From assembly GCA_963826165.1 (NCBI GenBank), contig CAWGWC010000002.1:1-64000 (forward strand): a DNA stretch of 64,000 nt, read 5' to 3'. The position numbers were made by a program, and so were the translations under genes. Positions 8,482-15,897 of this stretch are shown piece by piece. Each line of letters starts with the position of its first letter. The first letter of the stretch is position 1. This DNA is from JACVRW01 sp963826165. Its GTDB lineage: Bacteria > Actinomycetota > Thermoleophilia > Solirubrobacterales > Thermoleophilaceae. The notes under the pieces are model-generated. The model saw only the letters and a list, made by a program, of their open reading frames with translations. It was not told the origin of the DNA and made no database searches.

Positions 8482-9198
8482 TCAGGGAACCGGCTCGGGA
8501 CCGCGCGAGCGATGCTCGTCGCGGAAGGCGCGGAGAGCGTCGTAGATCTCCGGCGTGAACTCCCGGCAGAGCATCAACCGGCCGGTGCCGTTGGGCACCG
8601 GCTCGGCGTTCCAGGCGGAGGCCGCGACGGCGTAGGGCATGTTGCGCCGGGTGACGAGGAACATCTGGTAGGTGTCCTCGTCGAACAGCGCCTTGAGGTT
8701 GGCGCGCTCCTCTTTGGGCAGGTTCGGCCTGACCCAGACGATCACCCGTCCGTGCTCGAGGCCGTGAACGAGCTCCGCGTCCTGGGGCGGATCTCCGTAG
8801 GCACCGTCGACCGCGGGCTCGATGTAGTGGCGACCCGAGCTCGGCGGGTTGCTCGGGTAGTCGATCGTCTCATCGAGCGTCGTGGTGTGCTGGCGCGACC
8901 TCGCGCGCTCCGACCGGAGCTCGCAGTTGGCCGCCTCGGCGGCCGGGCCCACCTCGAACTCCGCTTGCTCGGGCACGGTGCCCCCGCTGGGGAAGGCTTC
9001 GCTCGCCGCGGCGTCCGATCCGCCGCCGTCGTCGCCGCCCATCGCCAGCACGATCACGACCACGGCGACCGCGGCCACCAGAAGCGCCGCCGCGCCGTAG
9101 CCGACCATGCGCTTGCGCTGCTGCGCCTCGCGCTGCTGGCGCTCGCGCTCCTCGCGCTCCTTGCGAAGCGCCTCCTTCTGCTCTCGGCGGTGGGACAC
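8482..9198 (-). CDS. DUF3105 membrane-anchored protein
   Basis: A highly charged N-terminus (many Glu, Lys, Arg, Gln; coiled-coil-like) is followed by one membrane helix (about residues 35-55), an acidic linker and an extracytoplasmic DUF3105 domain. The domain shows PPSSGRHY, HGLEHGRVIVW (the conserved H-x-L-E-H-G) and a conserved late Cys. The family's function is unknown; the His-rich motif suggests metal binding. I chose the GTG at 9198 (VSHRREQKEA) because the charged tail begins there. An in-frame ATG at 9246 would add 16 unlikely residues. It stands alone, with about 125 bases between it and the divergent xdhC-type genes. Confidence 0.75.
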   Translation of the reverse strand: MSHRREQKEALRKEREERERQQREAQQRKRMVGYGAAALLVAAVAVVVIVLAMGGDDGGGSDAAASEAFPSGGTVPEQAEFEVGPAAEAANCELRSERARSRQHTTTLDETIDYPSNPPSSGRHYIEPAVDGAYGDPPQDAELVHGLEHGRVIVWVRPNLPKEERANLKALFDEDTYQMFLVTRRNMPYAVAASAWNAEPVPNGTGRLMLCREFTPEIYDALRAFRDEHRSRGPEPVP

Positions 9199-9323
9199 GA
9201 CAGCGGAAATGTAGTGAAGCCAGGTTCGGCCCGCGGGTCGTAGCATCGGACCGGATCCCGGGAGAAATGGACTTGAGATGAGTTGTCCGGGGTAGACACC
9301 GCCTCGGAGAGAGGGGAACCCTT

Positions 9324-9638
9324 GTGAAGGACGTATTGGAAGACGTGACGGCTTGGACAGAGCGTGGCGATCGCGTGGCCATCGCCATGGTGGTGGCCGT
9401 CAAGCGGTCCGCACCCAGGGCACCCGGGGCGAAGATGGCCGTCAACGACCGCGGTGAGGTCTCGGGCGCAGTCTCCGGCGGCTGTGTCGAGGGCGCCGTG
9501 GTCGAGGTCGCCTCCGAGGTGCTGCGCGGAGGCGAGCCGAGGCTGCTGCACTTCGGGATCGCCGACAGCGAGGCCTGGGAGGTCGGCCTCCCGTGCGGCG
9601 GCGAGATCGACGTGTTCGTGGAGCGATACGAGGGGTGA
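9324..9638 (+). CDS. XdhC/CoxI-family N-terminal-domain protein
   Basis: This 104-residue protein matches only the N-terminal XdhC/CoxI domain: RSAPRAPGAKMAV and GAVSGGCVEGAVVE with the conserved G-G-C-V-E, then GLPCGGEIDVFVE. XdhC proteins bind molybdenum cofactor, help its sulfuration and insert it into xanthine-dehydrogenase-type enzymes; CoxI belongs to CO-dehydrogenase-type clusters. The start is GTG, and its TGA overlaps the GTG of the next gene. With the next two genes it forms a cofactor maturation operon. No molybdenum hydroxylase subunit gene lies in the window. Confidence 0.8.
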   Translation: MKDVLEDVTAWTERGDRVAIAMVVAVKRSAPRAPGAKMAVNDRGEVSGAVSGGCVEGAVVEVASEVLRGGEPRLLHFGIADSEAWEVGLPCGGEIDVFVERYEG

Positions 9639-10399
9639 GCCAGCAGTCGGAGTTCGCCCGGATTGCGGGCGAGGACGGCCGAGCCGCGCTCGTGACCGTG
9701 ATCGCGGGAGCCGGGCTCGGGCGCAAGCTGCTGGTCGAGCAGGACGGCACGGTGCAGGGCGGGCTGGGAACCACGGAGGCCGATCGCGTGGCCGTCGAGG
9801 CGGCGGAGGAGCTGATGTGGGCCGAGCGCTCCGAGCAGCGCGAGGCCGGCGACTCGGTGCTGTTCGTGGACGTGACCGCCCCCGCGCCCCGGCTGGTGAT
9901 CTTCGGGGCGGTGGACTATGCCGCCGCGCTGTGCGAGCTCGCGAGAGCCGCGGGCTGGCGGCCCTTCGTGTGCGACCCGCGCTCCCAGTTCGCCACACCC
10001 GATCGCTTCGAGGGCGCCGAGCGGGTGATCGCGGCCTGGCCGGCCGAGGCGTGCGCCGAGATGGGCGGCTTCGACCGCGCCACCTACATCGCGGTGCTGA
10101 CCCATGCCCCTGATCTCGACGACGCAGCGCTCGGGGTGGCGCTGCGCTCGGACGCTCCCTACGTCGGGGCGATGGGCAGCCGCAGGGCTCAGGCCCACCG
10201 CCGCGAGCGGCTGGTGGCTGCGGGATTCGAGGAGGAACTTCTCGACCGGATCTCGGCCCCGATCGGCCTCGATCTGGGCGCCGTGTCGCCGGAGGAGACC
10301 GCCCTCTCGATCATGGCCGAGGTGGTGGCGGTTCGAAACGGCCGCGGCGGCGGCCGGCTGTCCGAGTCCGCCGGCCGGATCCACGAGGTGGGCGCGTGA
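9635..10399 (+). CDS. xdhC: XdhC-family molybdoenzyme maturation protein
   Basis: The 254-residue product has a degenerate N-terminal XdhC half and a C-terminal Rossmann-like XdhC_C domain (LVIFGAVDYAAALCELARAAGW, FVCDPR, VGAMGSRR, IGLDLGA). The GTG start at 9635 overlaps the previous TGA (GGGTGAG), and the stop region overlaps the next start, so all three genes are coupled. It should act on molybdenum cofactor for a xanthine/CO/aldehyde-dehydrogenase-like enzyme. Splitting the function over two XdhC polypeptides is seen in some actinobacteria. A longer in-frame ORF extends upstream but only as a shadow of the previous gene. Confidence 0.82.
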   Translation: MSQQSEFARIAGEDGRAALVTVIAGAGLGRKLLVEQDGTVQGGLGTTEADRVAVEAAEELMWAERSEQREAGDSVLFVDVTAPAPRLVIFGAVDYAAALCELARAAGWRPFVCDPRSQFATPDRFEGAERVIAAWPAEACAEMGGFDRATYIAVLTHAPDLDDAALGVALRSDAPYVGAMGSRRAQAHRRERLVAAGFEEELLDRISAPIGLDLGAVSPEETALSIMAEVVAVRNGRGGGRLSESAGRIHEVGA

Positions 10400-10977
10400 T
10401 CGGCGGCCTCATCCTCGCCGCGGGGGCGGGCACGCGTTTCGGCGGGTCCAAGCAGCTGGCCCAGCTCGACGGGCGGCCGCTGCTCGAGCACTCGGTGCGC
10501 GCCATGACGGCATCGCCGGTCGGCCGCGTTGTGGTGGTCCTCGGCGCCGAGGCCGACGAGATCGCGTCGGGGGTCGACCTGCACGGGGCGGAGTCCCGGA
10601 TCTGCTCACGCTGGGCGGAGGGCCAGTCGGCGTCGCTGGCCTGCGGGCTGGAGGCGCTCACCGACTGTGAGGCCGTGGTGATCACCCTCGGCGACCAGCC
10701 CCGCCTGTCGCCCGACGCGATCCGCCGGGTGATCGCGGCCCGCGGCAACGGGGCCCAGGCCGTCCGGGCCACCTACCGCGGCGATCCCGGTCACCCGGTG
10801 CTGCTCGAGCGCGAGCTGTTCGAGCGGATGCGAGACGTGACCGGGGACCACGGGGCCCGCAATCTCCTGCTGAGCGCCCACGTGCGTGAGGTGCCGTGCG
10901 ACGACCTCGGCGGTGGTGAGGACGTGGACACTCCCGCCGAGCTGGACGCCCTGCGCGCCGGCGGCCCGATGGCCTAG
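10396..10977 (+). CDS. MocA-like molybdenum cofactor nucleotidyltransferase
   Basis: This 193-residue protein is a GT-A-like NTP transferase. It has LILAAGAGTRFGGSKQL (glycine-rich nucleotide loop with the conserved Lys), ITLGDQPRLS (metal-binding Asp) and GDPGHPVLL, which fit MocA/MobA enzymes that attach CMP or GMP to molybdopterin. In this context, after two XdhC genes, MocA (cytidylyl transfer for xanthine-dehydrogenase-type enzymes) is the likeliest role. It starts 4 bases inside the xdhC gene. The 3' end overlaps the convergent esterase gene by 4 bases. Confidence 0.82.
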   Translation: MIGGLILAAGAGTRFGGSKQLAQLDGRPLLEHSVRAMTASPVGRVVVVLGAEADEIASGVDLHGAESRICSRWAEGQSASLACGLEALTDCEAVVITLGDQPRLSPDAIRRVIAARGNGAQAVRATYRGDPGHPVLLERELFERMRDVTGDHGARNLLLSAHVREVPCDDLGGGEDVDTPAELDALRAGGPMA

Positions 10978-11639
10978 GACGGGGCGCTTCGGGGCAGGCC
11001 GCTCTCGGCCAGCGCGCCCGCCAGCCACTGCGGCAGCTCGCCGAGGAAGCGGGGATCGATCGTGTGGGTGACCGGCGACTCGTTCCAGGTGACGTCGGCC
11101 CCGGCCTGCTCCAGCCGCTCCCGGGCGTCACGGGCGAAGTCCACCACGATCACCGGATCGCGGCTGCCGTGTCCGATGGCCACCGGCAGCCCGGCGGCGT
11201 TCGCGGGGTCGAGCTCCCAGCCGTCCACGGTGGGGATGAAGCCGCTGAGGGCGATGATCGCTCCCGGGCGTGGACGCCCGCGGCCGAGCCCCAGCGCGTA
11301 GGACATCACCGTTCCCTGTGAGAAGCCGCCCAGCACGGCGCGCTCCGGAGCGATCCCGTGCTCCGCCAGGAGCGAGTCGAGCCATCCGCCGGCTCGGTCA
11401 TAGGTGGCGTGGAAGGTGTCGGGATCGGGGAAGCCGACGCGCTCGACCACGTACCAGTGCGCGCCGCCGGGCGGCAGCGAGAGGGGCCCGCGCGCCGTGA
11501 CCCCGAGCAGGCGCCGCTCCGGGTCGAGGATGTCGAGCAGGGGAAACAGGTCGTGCTCGTCGGTGGCGCGGCCGTGAAACAGGACCAGCGCGCCTTCCGG
11601 ATCGCCGTCGGCCGGCCGCAGGAGATGGGTCAGGGTCAT
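10974..11639 (-). CDS. carboxylesterase / phospholipase-type serine hydrolase
   Basis: The 221-residue alpha/beta hydrolase is of the small carboxylesterase (YpfH-like, abhydrolase_2) type. LVLFHGRATDEHD carries the oxyanion-hole region, GGFSQGTVMSYAL the nucleophile Ser, IGHGSRDPVI the acid Asp and VTHTIDP the catalytic His. No signal peptide is present. It is divergent from a MarR-family regulator across 65 bases that contain an imperfect palindrome, so MarR control of this esterase is likely. The physiological ester is unknown; ring-cleavage and detoxification esterases are often paired with MarR genes. Confidence 0.8.
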   Translation of the reverse strand: MTLTHLLRPADGDPEGALVLFHGRATDEHDLFPLLDILDPERRLLGVTARGPLSLPPGGAHWYVVERVGFPDPDTFHATYDRAGGWLDSLLAEHGIAPERAVLGGFSQGTVMSYALGLGRGRPRPGAIIALSGFIPTVDGWELDPANAAGLPVAIGHGSRDPVIVVDFARDARERLEQAGADVTWNESPVTHTIDPRFLGELPQWLAGALAESGLPRSAPS

Positions 11640-11662
11640 CGGTACGTCCCTCGCTCGAATAC

Positions 11663-11684
11663 ACTTGTTGTGCCTGCAACTACT
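11663..11684. promoter_or_regulatory. candidate MarR operator in the esterase/marR divergent region
   Basis: A 22-base imperfect palindrome with half sites AcTtGTTG and CAACtAcT (lower case mismatched) separated by six bases sits midway between the divergent starts at 11639 and 11705. Its size and TTG/CAA cores resemble MarR-family operators. Binding is inferred from position and symmetry only. Confidence 0.4.
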
Positions 11685-11704
11685 CTAGCGTCAGGCCCAC
11701 CACG

Positions 11705-12184
11705 ATGAGCGCGACGAGCGACAGACCCTCCGGCCCCGCGTCCCCGCCACCCGCGGTCGAGCTGCTCGACGACGAGGAGCTCGCCGCCTGGAGAGGGATG
11801 CTGCGGGTGCACGCCGAGCTGACAAGGGGCCTCGACGCCGAGCTGACCCGGGCCCATGCGCTTCCGCTCACCTCCTACGAGGTTCTGCTCTTCCTGGCCG
11901 ACGCTCCCGATGGCCGCATGCGCATGTCCGAGCTGGCCGACTCGGTGCTGCTCAGCCGGAGCGGCCTCACACGCCTGGTCGACCGGCTGGAGCGCGCCGG
12001 CTTCCTCGAGCGCGTCCAGTGCGAGGACGACGCGCGCGGCTACTTCGCCGAGATCACCCCCGCCGGCCGGCGCCAGTTCGACGAAGCGCGTCGTACTCAT
12101 CTGGAAGGCGTGCGCAAGCTGTTCCTCAGCCGCTACTCGCGCGACGAGCTGCGGCTGCTCGGTGGCCTCTGGGAGAGGCTCTAG
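11705..12184 (+). CDS. MarR-family transcriptional regulator
   Basis: This 159-residue winged-helix regulator has TSYEVLLFLADAPDGRMRMSELAD (helices before the recognition helix), LLSRSGLTRLVDRLERAGFLERV (recognition helix and turn) and EDDARGYFAEITPAGR (the beta wing with the conserved D-x-R). A Pro-rich disordered N-terminal tail of about 20 residues precedes the domain. It probably represses its own gene and the divergent esterase, with release by a phenolic or similar small molecule, as is usual in the family. The 3' end is 4 bases from the convergent MocR gene. Confidence 0.88.
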   Translation: MSATSDRPSGPASPPPAVELLDDEELAAWRGMLRVHAELTRGLDAELTRAHALPLTSYEVLLFLADAPDGRMRMSELADSVLLSRSGLTRLVDRLERAGFLERVQCEDDARGYFAEITPAGRRQFDEARRTHLEGVRKLFLSRYSRDELRLLGGLWERL

Positions 12185-12188
12185 CGCT

Positions 12189-13694
12189 CTACGACATCGG
12201 GGCGGCCACGGCGGTACGGCTGCGGCGACGCACCTCGCGGATCGCACGAGCCAGCCGGCGCACGCCCTCGTCGAGCTCCGGTGGCTCGAGCAGCGAGTAG
12301 GAGAGGCGCACTGAGGTGGCCGAGCGCCGCTCCGCCGTGACGGCGTCGCCCGGGGTGAACGTCATTCCCTGGCGGGCGGCCTCCGAGTAGAGGGCACGCT
12401 CGTCGAGCGGACGCTTGAGGGTCACCCACAGATGGTGGCCACCGGTGGGAACGTCCACGCGGTACTCGCCCGGCAGGTGGCGCTCCAGGGCGGCCAGCAG
12501 CGCATCTCGCCGCTCGCGATAGAAGGGCAGGGTCTTGGCCACGTGGCGGTCGTGAGCGCCGCCGGCCAGCCAGCGGGCCGCCATGTGCTGAATCAACGTG
12601 GGGCTGTGAAAGTCGTTCTCCAGCTTGAGCATGGCGATCCGCTCACGCACCGGACCGCGGGCGGCAACCCAGCCGGCGCGCAGCCCGCCGCCCACGCTCT
12701 TCGACAGCGAGTTCACGTAGATCACGTGGGCCGGTGCAAGCTCGCGCAGCGGTCGTGGCGGCTCGCCCTCGAAGCTCGAGTCCGCATAGACCCGGTCCTC
12801 GAGGACGAAGAAGTTGCGCTCGATGGCGAGCTCGGCCAGCCGCCGGCGACGCTCCTCGGAGAGGTTGCGCCCGGTGGGGTTCTGGCAGGCGGTCTGCAGT
12901 GCCACCAGCTTGACCTCGTGGCGCGCCAGCAGCCGCTCGAGAAGGTCCACGTCGAGGCCCTGCTCGTCGACCGGGACGCCGATCACCCGAGCGCCGGTCT
13001 GATGCAGGGAGTCGAGCATGCCGACGAAGGTGGGTGACTCGATCAGGGCGACGTCGCCCTCCTCCAGGGTCGCTCTCGCGGCGAGGCTGAGCGCCTGCTT
13101 GGCTCCGGAGGTGACCACGATCTCGTCCGCATCCTGGGCGAACCCCTCGTCCCGCCCCCGCAGCGCAAGGCGCTCGCGCAGCTCGTACAAGCCCTCGGCC
13201 GACAGATAGGACAGCGCCGCCCCGCCCTCCTCGGCGAAGACGTCGGCGGTGATGCTCGCGAGCTGCTCGGTGGGATAGAGCTGAGGCGAAGGCCAGCCGA
13301 CCGCCAGGGAGATCAGGCCGGGATCGCCGGCGCTCGCGAAGGTCTCGGCCATCACTCGCTCGGAGTACGAGATCTCTTCGTCCGGCAGTGCGTAGACCTG
13401 CCAGTCGTCCCCGTGCTCCTCGCTCCCCGCGGGAGCCAGGGAGCGAACGAAGGTTCCTCGGCCGACGCTCGCGCTCACGTAGCCCAGCTCGGCCAGCCGG
13501 CGATACACCCGCGCGGCGGTCAGGTGGTTCACACCCACCTCGGTGGCGAGCTCGCGCGTGGGCGGCAGCTTCTCGCCGGGTTCCAGCTGCCCTGAATCGA
13601 TGGCGTTCGTGAAGAGATCCACGAGCTGCTGGGTCAGGGAGGTCTCGGCGTTGCGGTCGAGACCAGACAAATCAATTTTGTACGACCTTGTCAT
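12189..13694 (-). CDS. MocR-type regulator (GntR helix-turn-helix fused to aminotransferase fold)
   Basis: The 501-residue protein has a GntR winged helix at residues 15-85 (PTRELATEVGVNHLTAARVYRRL) and a fold type I aminotransferase domain from about 110 to the end. The PLP site is intact: QNPTGR near 271, FVLEDRVYAD near 300 and the Schiff-base Lys332 in VNSLSKSVGGGLRAGW. MocR proteins use PLP adducts as signals (PdxR, GabR), while some close relatives are real aminotransferases such as 2-aminoadipate transaminase. It faces a small gene across 60 bases with an inverted repeat. The stop is 4 bases from the convergent marR gene. Confidence 0.87.
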   Translation of the reverse strand: MTRSYKIDLSGLDRNAETSLTQQLVDLFTNAIDSGQLEPGEKLPPTRELATEVGVNHLTAARVYRRLAELGYVSASVGRGTFVRSLAPAGSEEHGDDWQVYALPDEEISYSERVMAETFASAGDPGLISLAVGWPSPQLYPTEQLASITADVFAEEGGAALSYLSAEGLYELRERLALRGRDEGFAQDADEIVVTSGAKQALSLAARATLEEGDVALIESPTFVGMLDSLHQTGARVIGVPVDEQGLDVDLLERLLARHEVKLVALQTACQNPTGRNLSEERRRRLAELAIERNFFVLEDRVYADSSFEGEPPRPLRELAPAHVIYVNSLSKSVGGGLRAGWVAARGPVRERIAMLKLENDFHSPTLIQHMAARWLAGGAHDRHVAKTLPFYRERRDALLAALERHLPGEYRVDVPTGGHHLWVTLKRPLDERALYSEAARQGMTFTPGDAVTAERRSATSVRLSYSLLEPPELDEGVRRLARAIREVRRRSRTAVAAPMS

Positions 13695-13700
13695 GGCGCT

Positions 13701-13724
13701 TGTAGTACGTACACTAGCACTACA
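13701..13724. promoter_or_regulatory. inverted repeat, candidate MocR operator
   Basis: TGTAGT and ACTACA are perfect 6-base arms separated by 12 bases. They lie in the 60-base gap between the MocR gene (minus) and the small gene at 13755 (plus). The gap is AT-richer than its surroundings and also contains GTACGTAC. A weak minus-strand promoter (TTGAAG, 18 bases, TAGTGT) would overlap the repeat, fitting autoregulation. The function is inferred. Confidence 0.42.
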
Positions 13725-13754
13725 CAGTCATACACTTCAACCCTGGAGAGCTTC

Positions 13755-14063
13755 ATGAACAACGTAACCGTCCGCCGTAGCACCGCAGCCGATCAGGCCG
13801 CGCTCGATCATCTGGCGCAGCTCGACAGCGGGAGGCCGCCTCGCGGTCCGGCGCTGGTGGCGGAGGTCGACTCGCGAATGCTCGCGGCCCTGCCGCTCGA
13901 CAGCGGCCGTCCGATTGCCGACCCGTTCAAGCCCACCGCGGCGCTCGTGGACCTGCTCGAGCTGCGTCGGTCGCAGATCGCGGCGGCCCAGGGCGGCGCC
14001 TCGCAGACCTCGGGGCGCCTGCGCGCGCTCCTTCGCGGGCGCCTGCATCACGCGCGGGCGTAG
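13755..14063 (+). CDS. small GNAT-like N-terminal fragment protein, function unknown
   Basis: This 102-residue protein begins with VTVRRSTAADQAALDHLAQLDS and PRGPALVAEVDSRMLAALPLD, which resembles the first strand and helix of a GNAT acetyltransferase. The acetyl-CoA-binding second half is absent. The rest is a helical Leu/Arg-rich tail. A GGAGAG Shine-Dalgarno sequence lies before the ATG. It is transcribed away from the MocR regulator and is followed by a strong hairpin terminator, so it seems to be a stand-alone expressed gene and not random debris. It may have a non-enzymatic role. I do not recognise a named family. Confidence 0.6.
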   Translation: MNNVTVRRSTAADQAALDHLAQLDSGRPPRGPALVAEVDSRMLAALPLDSGRPIADPFKPTAALVDLLELRRSQIAAAQGGASQTSGRLRALLRGRLHHARA

Positions 14064-14105
14064 AGCAAGGCTTACCCAAGGGGCTCCAACCCTCCCCCCT
14101 CGTGG

Positions 14106-14129
14106 AGCGGCGCCGAGAGGCGCCGCTTT
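14106..14129. terminator. hairpin terminator between convergent genes
   Basis: A perfect 9-base stem (AGCGGCGCC / GGCGCCGCT) with a GAGA tetraloop is followed by TTTG. It lies 43 bases after the stop of the small gene at 14063 and before the end of the convergent peptidase gene at 14158. It could act for both strands, more strongly for the plus strand. Confidence 0.65.
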
Positions 14130-14157
14130 GCGTTGTGCCCGCCCTGTGGCCGAGCGG

Positions 14158-14988
14158 TCAGCGGCGCCCGCGGCGCCGGCTACCGCCGCCGCGCTCGAGC
14201 CGCTGTGCTCGCGCCTCGCGCAGCTCGGCGATCGACAGCGGAGTCGCCGGCTCGAGCTCGTCCCGGCCCGGCAGCACGGTCATGTCGAGCGGTCGCTCCA
14301 CCGCTTGCCCTCCCATCTCCTCCACCCAGTACGCGCCGGCGCCCGGGCGGGCGCTCACCGCCTCGAGCAGGTCGCGGCCGGCGAACAGCAGTCCCGCGCC
14401 GTCGTCCACGGCGTAGCCGGGCGGCACCGCCTCGGTGCGGATCGCCTCGTGGTAACACGGCCGGCGCTCGGGCTCGCTGTCGTGATGGACGGAGTTGCTC
14501 CCCGGCAGCAGGCCGAGCGCGCGCACCGGTCGCGGGGCCCCGAAGGAGGTGGTGAGCCCGGCCTCGAACCAGCACATCGATCCGGCGCTGATGCCACACA
14601 GGACAACGCCCTGCTCCCAGGCCTCGCGCAGGATGACGTCGGCGCCGTGGGCGCGCCAGACCGCCAGCAGGTTCAGCAGGCTGCCCCCGCCGACGTAGAG
14701 CACGTCCTGGGCGAGCAGCGCCTCGCGCAGGTCGATCCGCTGTGTGCCGAGACGGAACAGCGACACGTGGGTCGGTTCGCAGGGCAGATGCCGGAACGCG
14801 GCGTAGAAGCGCCGGATCTGCTCCTCGGCGTCACCGCCGGCGGTCGGCAACAGGCAGATGCGCGGGTGGGGAGTGCGGGCTGCCGACAGCACGAAGCGGT
14901 CGAGCGACGGATCGCCCGGCGGGACGGAGAAGCCACCCCCGCCCATGGCGACGATGCGGCGAGGATCGGACGGGTCGCTGGCCACCAA
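14158..14988 (-). CDS. peptidase E-like serine peptidase (family S51), paralogue 1
   Basis: The 276-residue protein matches the dipeptidase E/cyanophycinase family with a class I glutamine amidotransferase-like fold. It shows IVAMGGGGFSV at the N-terminus, LYVGGGSLLNLL, the nucleophile Ser134 in CGISAGSMCWFE and SVHHDSEPER with the catalytic His168. Family members cleave Asp-X dipeptides in the cytoplasm. It ends with an Arg-rich tail absent from the neighbour. The next gene upstream (14993-15793) is a paralogue separated by 4 bases; the two are a tandem duplication that has diverged and probably one operon. Confidence 0.82.
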   Translation of the reverse strand: MVASDPSDPRRIVAMGGGGFSVPPGDPSLDRFVLSAARTPHPRICLLPTAGGDAEEQIRRFYAAFRHLPCEPTHVSLFRLGTQRIDLREALLAQDVLYVGGGSLLNLLAVWRAHGADVILREAWEQGVVLCGISAGSMCWFEAGLTTSFGAPRPVRALGLLPGSNSVHHDSEPERRPCYHEAIRTEAVPPGYAVDDGAGLLFAGRDLLEAVSARPGAGAYWVEEMGGQAVERPLDMTVLPGRDELEPATPLSIAELREARAQRLERGGGSRRRGRR

Positions 14989-14992
14989 CGGC

Positions 14993-15793
14993 TCAGGCCG
15001 CCACGACCGACAACCGGCCCGACCGTGCCGGCGCGGCGGGCTCCTGCGCCGAGCCCAGATAGGTGGCCCGCAGCGGCCGCCGGCTCACGCGCTTGCCGGT
15101 CCAGCGCATCGAGTGAGCCCGGGCCTCGGGACGCGACGCGACCACCCGCGCCAGGCGCTCTCCCTCGAAGTGGAGGGCCGAGCCGTCTTCGGCGGCGTAG
15201 CCGGCGGGCATCCCGTCGGCCAGCATCTGGCGATAGGCCGAGCAGCGCTCCGGCTCGGCGTCGAAGTGGACGCAGTTGCTCCAGGGCAGCAGCCCGAGCC
15301 CGCTGACGCGGGTGGGCGGTCCGTGAAAAGCCGTGATCGACTCGGCGAACCAGCACAGCGAGCCCGCGCTCAGGCCGCACAGGACCACACCGCGCTCCCA
15401 GGCCTCGCGCAAGATCGTGTCGATGCCGTGGGCCTGCCAGGTGCCGAGCAGACTGATGACGCTGCCCCCGCCGACGTAGATCAGGTCGCGCGACAGCAGG
15501 TGCTCGCCCACGTCGCCCACGGTGCGCTCTCGCCTGAACAGCGAGAGATGCGAGGGCTCGCACACCTCGGGCGAGAAGGCACGGTAGAAGCGCACGATGT
15601 AGTGATCGGCGTCACCGCTCGCGGTGGGCAGGAAGCAGACCTTGGGCCGCTCGCTGCCGGTGATGTGCAGCACGTAGTCGTCGAGCAGCGTGTTGCCGGG
15701 CTCCATGGAGAAGCCGCCGCCGCCGAACGCGACTATCTGACGCAGATCCCTCTCCACCAGCAGAGGGTAAGGGCGCCTCGCCCGGCCGGTCAA
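14993..15793 (-). CDS. peptidase E-like serine peptidase (family S51), paralogue 2
   Basis: The 266-residue protein has the same architecture as its downstream neighbour: IVAFGGGGFSME, IYVGGGSVISLL, the nucleophile Ser142 in CGLSAGSLCWFA and CVHFDAEPER with His176. The two proteins are alike throughout but clearly not identical, so the duplication is old and the specificities may differ. This copy is closer to the usual actinobacterial peptidase E. It is first in the operon and faces the metallophosphoesterase gene across about 100 bases that hold a perfect palindrome. Confidence 0.83.
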   Translation of the reverse strand: MTGRARRPYPLLVERDLRQIVAFGGGGFSMEPGNTLLDDYVLHITGSERPKVCFLPTASGDADHYIVRFYRAFSPEVCEPSHLSLFRRERTVGDVGEHLLSRDLIYVGGGSVISLLGTWQAHGIDTILREAWERGVVLCGLSAGSLCWFAESITAFHGPPTRVSGLGLLPWSNCVHFDAEPERCSAYRQMLADGMPAGYAAEDGSALHFEGERLARVVASRPEARAHSMRWTGKRVSRRPLRATYLGSAQEPAAPARSGRLSVVAA

Positions 15794-15816
15794 CGAATCC
15801 TGGACAGCCGTCGAAC

Positions 15817-15841
15817 GAGGCTCGACACGCTGTCGAGCCTC
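15817..15841. promoter_or_regulatory. perfect 25-base palindrome between divergent genes
   Basis: The arms GAGGCTCGACA and TGTCGAGCCTC are perfectly complementary (11 bases) around CGC. The element lies 24 bases upstream of the peptidase E start and 57 bases upstream of the metallophosphoesterase start. Because no gene ends here, it is not a normal terminator. An operator or a 5' leader hairpin fits better. I see no T-run beside it. Confidence 0.5.
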
Positions 15842-15897
15842 CTCAGCGCGGGAGGCCGGCGCCGATCAGTTGCGTGGCTGGAGACTAGGGTCTCGCC

